Shown here: positions 33,150 to 38,559 of the stretch, piece by piece
How the letters are laid out: each line of letters begins with the position of its first letter
How positions within the stretch are numbered: the first letter of the stretch is position 1
Source of the DNA: JBATTK01 sp049670505
GTDB lineage: Bacteria; Bacteroidota; Bacteroidia; Flavobacteriales; Flavobacteriaceae
Assembly: GCA_049670505.1 (NCBI GenBank)
Contig: JBATTK010000042.1
Coordinates: 1 to 38,559 of the forward strand
Length of the DNA stretch: 38,559 nt
Direction of reading: 5' to 3'
Notes under the pieces: model-generated
The model's input: only the letters and a program-made list of their open reading frames with translations
Databases searched by the model: none
Told to the model about the DNA's origin: nothing
Made by a program: the position numbers and the translations under genes

Positions 33150-33710
33150 ATGCCTAAGATAAAGACATCCAAAGAAGAAGTGCTGCAAAAAGTGATTACC
33201 ACTATTCGAAAGAAAGGAATTGCAAACAGTAGCATGAGCGAACTGGCCCTTGATTGTGGAATCCAGAAGTCGCACTTCTATTACTATTTTGATAGCAAGG
33301 AAAGTCTGGTAAAAGATGTTCTGGCAACCGTTAATAGTTATATGGACTATAATCTGAACAAGATCTTGAAAAACAATGAATTCTCCCTTTCGGAAAAAAT
33401 GGACAGGATACATCAATTGATCTATAAGCTTTTCTTGCTGAACGATGGGGGTTGCGTGATGGCAAACACGGCTTTGGAATCCGCCCATGCCAATCCCATA
33501 TATTTTGACGAAATACGATTGTTTTTCGAAAACTTCATCAAAGGCATGAAGCAGTTGTTACAAGAAAAACATTCCGAGACCAAGTCACAGGAACTAGCGG
33601 AACAAATTGTTCAGGACTTGGAAGGTGGTATCCTATTGATGCGAGTCTATAAGGACCAAAAATATATTGATAGCGCTATTAAACGTATGTCCAATCTTAT
33701 TTTGAATTAG
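33150..33710 (+). CDS. TetR/AcrR-family transcriptional regulator
   Basis: 186 aa. The N-terminal helix-turn-helix is clear: KEEVLQKVITTIRKKGIANSSMSELALDCGIQKSHFYYYFDSKESLV (about residues 8-54, with the recognition helix around QKSHFYYYF). The C-terminal ligand-binding half (about 60-186) is helical, includes a cysteine in GGCVMANTALESAH, and ends in a short amphipathic helix. It is divergent from menI and heads a plus-strand run of five genes with no gap to the next (the stop is followed at once by the hydrolase ATG). It probably represses that run and itself through GAACGTTC. The inducer is unknown. Confidence 0.92.
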   Translation: MPKIKTSKEEVLQKVITTIRKKGIANSSMSELALDCGIQKSHFYYYFDSKESLVKDVLATVNSYMDYNLNKILKNNEFSLSEKMDRIHQLIYKLFLLNDGGCVMANTALESAHANPIYFDEIRLFFENFIKGMKQLLQEKHSETKSQELAEQIVQDLEGGILLMRVYKDQKYIDSAIKRMSNLILN

Positions 33711-34529
33711 ATGAAACTCTTATACATACTATTGAAGAAACCCTTTTTTGGAAGGTTTATGGTTCCTTGGAGAAATCCCTTGGATACGGAACAGCAAAAA
33801 GAATGGAAGTCCATTTCGTTCCAAAGCAGATCCAATGCAAAGCTTACCGGTCTAATGGCGTCTCCCTACAACCAAAAAGCGAAAGGAACTATTGTTATGG
33901 GACATCCTATGGGGAAGGAGGCCAAAGGTTTTTTTCTAAAAAATGGATATACCGATATGCTGCGGGAAAACGGATACAATGTATTTATATTCGATATCAA
34001 CGGTTTTGGGGAAAGTGAGGTGGGTAATTTTGATTTTTTCGAGGATATCATCGCTGCGGGAAACAAGGCCAAGGAGATGTGCCCGAAACTACCTTTAGGG
34101 TATCTGGGGATTTCCTTAGGGGGACAATTTGCTACTATTGCCTTTTCGGAACAACATCCTTTTGAATTTGCAATTATAGAAAGTGCGGCAAATACCTTGG
34201 AGGATTTTTGGGTGCAATATCCTATAGCATACCAGATGCTTAAACTGTTATATATCATAATGCCAAAGTATAAAAAGCGTATCCGGATGATCGATCGGAT
34301 CAAAGGTGCCAACGGCCTAAAAAATCTATTGTTCATTTATTTGGATAAGGACGAAGTGATATTGGACGATGCGGGACCTAAATTTAAAGAGGCCTCCCCC
34401 ATTCCATCCCAATTGGTTGTATTTATGGATGCTAAACATGCACAATTGCCAAAATCCAAAAACAGAGTGGCCTATTTTGATTTGATCGTCCAGTACTTTA
34501 ACTCCCATGTGAACCCATCCATCCCATGA
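33711..34529 (+). CDS. Alpha/beta hydrolase, 272 aa
   Basis: A hydrolase of the alpha/beta fold with a peptide-like start (MKLLYILLKKPFFG), oxyanion region IVMGHPMGKEAKGF, nucleophile elbow GYLGISLGGQFAT (Ser in GxSxG), acid Asp in FIYLDKDEVI and late His in FMDAKHAQLPK. The catalytic triad appears complete. The hydrophobic segment around PIAYQMLKLLYIIMP could be a lid or membrane contact. It starts on the base after the TetR stop and overlaps the next hydrolase by 4 bases (ATGA), so the two are coupled. The substrate is unknown; an ester or acyl compound is likely. Confidence 0.85.
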   Translation: MKLLYILLKKPFFGRFMVPWRNPLDTEQQKEWKSISFQSRSNAKLTGLMASPYNQKAKGTIVMGHPMGKEAKGFFLKNGYTDMLRENGYNVFIFDINGFGESEVGNFDFFEDIIAAGNKAKEMCPKLPLGYLGISLGGQFATIAFSEQHPFEFAIIESAANTLEDFWVQYPIAYQMLKLLYIIMPKYKKRIRMIDRIKGANGLKNLLFIYLDKDEVILDDAGPKFKEASPIPSQLVVFMDAKHAQLPKSKNRVAYFDLIVQYFNSHVNPSIP

Positions 34530-35374
34530 AAAAGATATTGCTTACCACAGCGGACGGTTACACAATAACGGCCCATAAATTTAATACGGAGAACACCAAC
34601 GGTAAAACATTTGTGATTTCTGGCGGGGTGGGACTACCGCAGCGGTTCTTTTTCAATTTTGCCCAATGGCTCGCCACTAAAGGTTGTATCTCCTATACAT
34701 TTGATTACCGTGGCATTGCCCTTTCCAAACCCAAAACCCTGAAAGGGATGAAAGCTTCTTATCGTGACTGGACTACCAAAGATTTTACTGCTGTAACAGA
34801 ACATGCAAAAAAAAGCGACCCCAAAAATCATTTGTTCCACATAGGCCATAGTTTTGGAGGCAATAGTTTGGGCATGGCCGTTGCATATAGGCAGTATGAC
34901 CGCTTTTTAATGGTAGGCTCCCAATACGGCTATTATAAATACTTTCCTTTTAGGATGCAATTGGGCATTAATCTTGGGTTTCGCATACTGGCTCCCGTAC
35001 TTACCACTTTACTGGGTTATTTCCCATCAAAGTGGATCGGATTGGGAGAACCTTTACCAAGTAGGGTTGCCTTAGATTGGGGCATTGTACTACTACATAG
35101 GGAATCCCTTTTGGCGCTGGCCGATCATTACGGCGAAAACCATTATCAAAAGATAACCCAGCCTATTTTGGCGATCAGTATAGATGATGATACCTTTGCA
35201 CCGAAAAAATCAGTAGATATTTTGGCAACTAAAGTATTTTCCAACGCCAAACTCAAAAGATTGCATGTAGTCCCCGAGGCGTATGACCTGGAACATATTG
35301 GGCACAACGACTTTTTTAGAAAAAAACACAAAGAACAGCTTTGGCCTATTGTTGCCGATTGGTTTAAAATATAG
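34526..35374 (+). CDS. Alpha/beta hydrolase, 282 aa, second family
   Basis: An alpha/beta-hydrolase fold unlike its upstream neighbour. It opens directly with ILLTTADGYTITAHKFN, followed by VISGGVGLPQRFF (oxyanion-type HG replaced by GG), YTFDYRGIALSKPK, elbow HIGHSFGGNSLG (Ser nucleophile), Asp in AISIDDDTFAPKKS and His in EHIGHNDFF. It resembles the group of proteins annotated as serine aminopeptidase S33-like or YdeN-like hydrolases; the exact activity is not assignable. The ATG overlaps the stop of the previous gene (ATGA). A long alternative frame of the next gene runs inside its end but is not its start. Confidence 0.85.
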   Translation: MKKILLTTADGYTITAHKFNTENTNGKTFVISGGVGLPQRFFFNFAQWLATKGCISYTFDYRGIALSKPKTLKGMKASYRDWTTKDFTAVTEHAKKSDPKNHLFHIGHSFGGNSLGMAVAYRQYDRFLMVGSQYGYYKYFPFRMQLGINLGFRILAPVLTTLLGYFPSKWIGLGEPLPSRVALDWGIVLLHRESLLALADHYGENHYQKITQPILAISIDDDTFAPKKSVDILATKVFSNAKLKRLHVVPEAYDLEHIGHNDFFRKKHKEQLWPIVADWFKI

Positions 35375-35378
35375 TGAT

Positions 35379-36023
35379 ATGATTATGGAAGACACCTATG
35401 TGAAATCGACTTATTTTATAGACAGCGACCACCCTAACATCATTGCGTATGCAAAGGATATCACCAAATCCTGTAATACCGCAAAGGAAAAAGCCATTGC
35501 ACTTTTTCGGGCGGTACGGGACGGTTATTTATATGACCCCTATTATTTGGATTTAAGACCACAAGGGCTGGTGGCAAGCAATATATTACAAAGACGTTCA
35601 GCCTATTGCGTAGAAAAAGCCGTATTGCTTTGTGCGGTTATACGAGCGGTGGGAATCCCCGCCAGATTAAACTTCGGAAATGTGAAAAATCATATTGCGG
35701 TGGACAGGATTATAGAAATCCTAGGTACGGACATCTTGGTATTTCATGGTTGTACAGAAGTTTTCCTCAATGGTTTTTGGCTCAAAATCACTCCCGCATT
35801 CAACAAGGGCCTTTGTGAAAAGTTAGGGGTTCCCGTATTGGATTTTGATGGGGAAAACGAGGCGGTCTTCCAACAATTTAGTGATGATGGCAGTACATTT
35901 ATGGAATATTTGCATGATTATGGGAGTTTTGATGATCTTCCCTATGCAAAAATGCTTTCTAGCTTAAAAGATAACTATCCGCATATTCATATCCCTGAAG
36001 ACCTTGTGCTTAAATTGGTATAA
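35379..36023 (+). CDS. Transglutaminase-like cysteine-protease-fold protein
   Basis: 214 aa. The core is YCVEKAVLLCAVIRAVGIPARLNFG (catalytic Cys in the first turn), then HGCTEVFLNGFWLKITPAFN carrying the His. In classical transglutaminase-like proteins the third residue after the His loop is an Asp in the form W-x-x-x-D-P; here that position is Thr (KITPAFN). I recall this TPAFN form from a bacterial subgroup, so it may use another acidic residue from FDGENEAVF. The frame is open from 35283, inside the upstream gene, but the start at 35379 (MIMEDTYV) is 5 bases after the hydrolase stop. The function is unknown, probably amide hydrolysis or transfer. Confidence 0.82.
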   Translation: MIMEDTYVKSTYFIDSDHPNIIAYAKDITKSCNTAKEKAIALFRAVRDGYLYDPYYLDLRPQGLVASNILQRRSAYCVEKAVLLCAVIRAVGIPARLNFGNVKNHIAVDRIIEILGTDILVFHGCTEVFLNGFWLKITPAFNKGLCEKLGVPVLDFDGENEAVFQQFSDDGSTFMEYLHDYGSFDDLPYAKMLSSLKDNYPHIHIPEDLVLKLV

Positions 36024-36038
36024 TACTTAACAACTTTT

Positions 36039-36683
36039 ATGAAATCACAGGAAAAACAGGTCTCCTATAGGACCACCAACTCCTACACTACGCTTAACGA
36101 ATTAACCCAGAATACCAAGCATGTTTGGCTAGTCTGTCATGGCATTGGATATTTAAGTCGTTATTTTTTAAAATATTTCAATGAACTTCCTGCGGATGAA
36201 AACTATATCATTGCACCCCAGGCGCCTTCCAAATATTATCTCAATGGGGAGTATAAGCATGTTGGTGCCAGTTGGCTGACCAAGGAAAATACGGGTATGG
36301 GAATCGATAATGTAGTTAGCTATTTGGATACCGTATACACCGCGGAACATATTCCGCCCCACTGTAAATTAATTGTCTTCGGATATTCCCAAGGAGTATC
36401 CGTAGCGATGCGATGGGTAGCCAAAAGTAAAGTGAACTGTCATCAATTGGTACTCTACTCCGGGGGTATCCCCCATGAGCTTGTAACGGGCGATTTTGAT
36501 TTTTTAAAGGAAAACAATACTAGAGTGACCATAATTATTGGAGATAAAGATCAATATTTAACACCGGAGCGAATGGAAACGGAATCAAAAAAAATTGAAA
36601 CCCTTTTTCAAGAAAGGGCAAAACAGCTTATTTTTGAAGGCGGACATGAAGTAAAAAAAGAAATTATAAATCAATTGGTTTAA
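36039..36683 (+). CDS. Alpha/beta hydrolase, phospholipase/carboxylesterase-like, 214 aa
   Basis: A compact serine hydrolase. After VWLVCHGIGYLSRYFLKYF the family strand IIAPQAPSKYYL appears; the nucleophile is in IVFGYSQGVSVAMRW, the Asp in IIIGDKDQYL and the His in FEGGHEVKKE. The length and order fit the carboxylesterase/phospholipase group (PF02230-like) rather than the two upstream hydrolases. The ATG lies 15 bases after the transglutaminase-like stop, and its own stop overlaps the start of the acetyltransferase gene (TAATG). Substrate unknown. Confidence 0.85.
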   Translation: MKSQEKQVSYRTTNSYTTLNELTQNTKHVWLVCHGIGYLSRYFLKYFNELPADENYIIAPQAPSKYYLNGEYKHVGASWLTKENTGMGIDNVVSYLDTVYTAEHIPPHCKLIVFGYSQGVSVAMRWVAKSKVNCHQLVLYSGGIPHELVTGDFDFLKENNTRVTIIIGDKDQYLTPERMETESKKIETLFQERAKQLIFEGGHEVKKEIINQLV

Positions 36684-37252
36684 TGTTGGAATCCTTTATC
36701 CTCGAAAATGAAAATGTAAGACTCTCACCCTTGACCTTGGACAATTTTCATCAGCTATTCCCTATTGCTTCACAAGAGAAATTAATACAATATTCGCCTT
36801 CGGATATAGCAACCCCCGAGACTTTAAGAAACTATGTACGGATTGCACTGGATCAACAACGAAGTAAAATCAGTATTCCCTTCATTATCTATGAAAAAAA
36901 AACGGAGCGATATGCAGGCTGTACCCGCTACATGAACATCGATTGGAAAAACAAGGTATTACATATCGGTGCGACCTGGATCGGCAGGGAATTTCAGGGA
37001 AGCGGACTAAACGATCAAATGAAACTTTTAATGCTCGATCACGCCTTTTATAAAATGGGGTTTGAAAAGGTGGAGTTTAGAGTGGACGAGAGAAATGTAC
37101 GCTCCAGAAAAGCGGTGGAAAAACTAGGCTGCGTTTTGGAAGGTATCCTACGCAGGAACGTTTACATGTTGGATGGCTTTAAACGTAACACCTGTTGCTA
37201 TGGAATTTTGAAAGAGGAATGGGAAGCGGTTAACGTTCCCAGTATTGAGTAA
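36683..37252 (+). CDS. GNAT-family N-acetyltransferase, RimJ/RimL-like
   Basis: 189 aa with the GNAT fold: ENVRLSPLTLDNFHQLFPIA at the start, GCTRYMNIDWKNKVLHIGATWIG (central sheet), GREFQGSGLNDQMKLLMLDHAF where Q-x-x-G-x-G-like residues (REFQGSG) contact acetyl-CoA, and VEFRVDERNVRSRKAVEKLG (the asparagine and LG close the active site). It resembles acyltransferases that modify protein N-termini or small amines. Its start overlaps the preceding hydrolase stop by one base, so it ends the TetR-headed run. No terminator is seen; repeat DNA begins 16 bases after the stop. Confidence 0.9.
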   Translation: MLESFILENENVRLSPLTLDNFHQLFPIASQEKLIQYSPSDIATPETLRNYVRIALDQQRSKISIPFIIYEKKTERYAGCTRYMNIDWKNKVLHIGATWIGREFQGSGLNDQMKLLMLDHAFYKMGFEKVEFRVDERNVRSRKAVEKLGCVLEGILRRNVYMLDGFKRNTCCYGILKEEWEAVNVPSIE

Positions 37253-37268
37253 TTAGTATTCAGTAGTG

Positions 37269-37361
37269 GGTCTTTGCCGTTGAATAACTTGATACTGGAA
37301 GCTGAAGACTGGAAGCTGGAGACTGGAAGCTAGAAAAAAGACAAAGGAAAAAAGACGAAAG
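37269..37361 (+). repeat. Dispersed repeat module, copy 1: unique head plus purine-rich 14-bp tandem
   Basis: GGTCTTTGCCGTTGAATAAC and CTTGAT lead into three 14-bp units ACTGGAAGCTGGAG (themselves two near-identical 7-mers), then GAAAAAAGACAAAGGAAAA and AAGACGAAAG. The whole order recurs at 38432-38559. Confidence 0.85.
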
Positions 37362-37572
37362 ACTGGAAACCAAAATCCAGAAACTAGAAGCTGGAAAACG
37401 ACCGCCTATTGACTACCAAAAACTATCTTTCCAAAGATGAATGAGAAAAGATGGGAGGGAAAAGACAAAAGACCAAAAACCTTAAACTTTCAACTTTTAA
37501 CTTTGAACCTTAAAACAGATACTGGAAGCTGGAAACTGGAAACTGGAAAGTAGATAACTAAATACTGAAATG
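37362..37572 (+). repeat. Degenerate purine-rich repeat tail
   Basis: A low-complexity stretch in which ACTGGAA, GCTGGAA and AAAGACGAAAG words recur in decayed form, including another run ACTGGAAGCTGGAAACTGG at about 37519. The plus strand is strongly purine-biased and no gene is credible here. Confidence 0.6.
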
Positions 37573-37576
37573 TCAT

Positions 37577-37655
37577 TTCGATACGATTTTCTATTCGAAA
37601 ATCACTCAATGACCAGATTGGGGTGCCTGAGTGATTGCCCTGCAATCGTATCGAA
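37577..37655. repeat. REP-like palindromic element with nested stems
   Basis: Outer arms TTCGATACGATT (37577-37588) and AATCGTATCGAA (37644-37655) are perfect 12-bp complements. Inner arms AATCACTCA (37600-37608) and TGAGTGATT (37628-37636) are perfect 9-bp complements. The element is preceded by TGTCA, and resembles the TGTCATTTCGA-type palindromic repeats scattered in Bacteroidota genomes. Confidence 0.65.
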
Positions 37656-37711
37656 GGCACATAATCAAATATTAAATCGTTTCTTAACAATTGAATGTCT
37701 TGCAATGAAAT

Positions 37712-37736
37712 TTACAAATAGTTATTTGTAATTTTG
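37712..37736 (+). promoter_or_regulatory. Palindrome overlapping a -7-like element
   Basis: TTACAAATA-GT-TATTTGTAA (37712-37731) is a 9-bp inverted repeat with a 2-bp centre. It overlaps TAATTTTG (37729-37736), which fits TAnnTTTG on the plus strand. It could be a regulated promoter of the VOC gene 240 bp downstream, but that leader would be long. Confidence 0.35.
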
Positions 37737-37794
37737 TAATGTAGTTGGAACGCATTAATAACCCAATAATCAATAACTACATAACTATTATAGT

Positions 37795-37874
37795 TCTTGC
37801 ATGTTCAAAGTTTTACACTAGAGTGCATACTTACCTATGGTAAACAGGCTTGCCTACCGAAAGTAGGGTTTTAA
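37795..37874. repeat. Short dispersed repeat with 5-bp hairpin, second copy
   Basis: TCTTGCA, GAGTGCATAC, ACCTATGGTAAACAGGC and CCTAC-CGAAA-GTAGG followed by GGTTTTAA; the same elements in the same order as 28359-28400, with extra bases between them. Confidence 0.35.
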
Positions 37875-37980
37875 TCGACAATTGGGTCCAATAAATTTAG
37901 GCTTTTACCCTTTTAGTAATTGGTCATTACCTATATATTGCAATTGAATACAAGGTGATTTTATTTTAAAGTACACGATA

Positions 37981-38376
37981 ATGATACAGCAAATAGCACT
38001 TGTTAGTCTAGTAGTAAAGGATTATGACGAGGCCATTCATTTTTATACGGAAAAATTAGGTTTCACCCTTGTAGAAGACACAAAATTGGACGATTCCCAG
38101 CGCTGGGTGATCGTTGCTCCAAGGGGGTCGGAAGGCTGTAGGTTATTACTGGGAAAAGCAAGGGATGGCCAGCAAAGCTTGGCCATAGGAAATCAAACAG
38201 GGGGTCGGGTATTTCTCTTTTTGTATACAGATGATTTTAGGAGAGATTATACCAAAATGCTGGAGAAGGGGGTAATCTTTACCGAAAAGCCCAGGGAAGA
38301 ACCCTATGGGACAGTTGCGGTCTTTAAAGACCTGTATGGGAATTTGTGGGATCTATTGGAACCTAAAAACAGTTAG
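37981..38376 (+). CDS. VOC-family protein (glyoxalase/bleomycin-resistance-like)
   Basis: 131 aa forming one vicinal-oxygen-chelate module pair: IALVSLVVKDYDEAIHFYTEKLGFTLVEDT at the start, the second half with VFLFLYTDDFRRDYTKMLEKGVIFTEKPREEPYG and the closing AVFKDLYGNLWDLLEP, where the Glu near the end is a usual metal ligand. The first metal ligand usually given by a His near residue 5 is not evident here. The function cannot be assigned (VOC proteins include isomerases, dioxygenases and resistance proteins). It stands alone between two copies of a repeat module, away from the operon to its left. Confidence 0.88.
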   Translation: MIQQIALVSLVVKDYDEAIHFYTEKLGFTLVEDTKLDDSQRWVIVAPRGSEGCRLLLGKARDGQQSLAIGNQTGGRVFLFLYTDDFRRDYTKMLEKGVIFTEKPREEPYGTVAVFKDLYGNLWDLLEPKNS

Positions 38377-38431
38377 TTTTGAATCCTGCCGCTACTAATA
38401 GAGACTAAATCGCATAGATAGAAAATCCATA

Positions 38432-38559
38432 GGTCTTTGCCGTTGGATAACTTGATACTGGAAGCTGGAGACTGGAAGCTGGAGACTGGAGACTGGAAGC
38501 TGGAGACTGGAAGCTGGAGACTGGAAGCGGGAAAAAAGACAAAGGAAAAAAGACGAAAG
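38432..38559 (+). repeat. Dispersed repeat module, copy 2 (runs to the window edge)
   Basis: The head GGTCTTTGCCGTTGGATAAC and CTTGAT is followed by five full 14-bp ACTGGAAGCTGGAG-type units plus one lone 7-mer ACTGGAG, then GGGAAAAAAGACAAAGGAAAA and AAGACGAAAG. It has more tandem units than copy 1. The gap of 55 bases between the VOC stop and the module holds nothing recognisable. Confidence 0.85.

Noticed and set aside
33114..33488. Minus-strand 124-aa frame
   Set aside because: Antisense to the TetR gene, whose helix-turn-helix is unambiguous.
33866..34336. Minus-strand 156-aa frame
   Set aside because: Antisense to the first alpha/beta hydrolase, which has an intact Ser-Asp-His set.
37490..37705. 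Minus-strand 71-aa frame
   Set aside because: It runs through the purine-rich repeat and the palindromic element; composition is repeat-driven and no domain is visible.
37269..38559. Tandem repeats considered as a CRISPR array
   Set aside because: Units are 7/14 bp and directly contiguous, without spacers of constant length, and no cas gene is present.

Overview
The window is a dense piece of a Bacteroidota chromosome, most likely a marine member of the Flavobacteriaceae. The signs are a TonB-dependent outer-membrane receptor, carboxypeptidase-like regulatory domains joined to receptor plugs, a CAL67264-type small membrane protein beside ettA, a menaquinone pathway, low GC with almost no Shine-Dalgarno sites, and promoter elements of the Bacteroidota form TAnnTTTG. 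No rRNA, tRNA, CRISPR array, transposase or phage gene was seen.

Layout. 1-9.1 kb: the 3' part of a TonB-dependent receptor, a 57-aa membrane protein, fumarase (fumC), a membrane-anchored coiled-coil protein, a lipoprotein-like metallo-hydrolase, ettA with its small membrane partner, and a Gfo/Idh/MocA oxidoreductase. 9.1-10.8 kb: an acyl-CoA carboxylase beta subunit. 10.9-18.3 kb (minus): a compact run of one M24 peptidase and four secreted proteins. Two of these join a SusC-like N-terminal domain and a TonB plug to TPR-like helices and a DUF2135-like end, with no beta-barrel. 18.4-33.1 kb: menaquinone genes menE, menC, menA, menD, menF and a menI-like thioesterase on the minus strand, interleaved with a CPBP protease, an SDR enzyme, a UPF0173 hydrolase, a TPR histidine kinase, a LytTR response regulator, a SPOR-like membrane protein, a CvfB-like protein and a DUF2853 protein. 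No menB is present. 33.1-37.3 kb (plus): a TetR regulator followed by three different alpha/beta hydrolases, a transglutaminase-like protein and a GNAT acetyltransferase in tight succession. 37.3 kb to the end: repeat-rich DNA around a lone VOC-family gene.

The most interesting non-coding signal lies in the 787-bp gap between the LytTR response regulator and the TPR histidine kinase. Two tandem modules on the minus strand share one architecture. Each has a direct repeat of a TTGTTGTG core at exactly 21-bp period (the geometry of LytTR-family operators), exactly 26 bp to a -7-like element, then an identical 18-nt block, then a hairpin with a T run. I read this as two paralogous small RNAs of about 80-90 nt, probably activated by the adjacent LytTR regulator and sharing a seed complementary to a start-codon-like sequence. 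This is inferred from sequence alone.

Other regulatory DNA: consensus-like promoters whose predicted start sites fall on or within a few bases of the menD and cvfB start codons (probably leaderless or nearly so), each with an inverted repeat of similar form, and a GAACGTTC palindrome between the TetR -7 element and its start codon.
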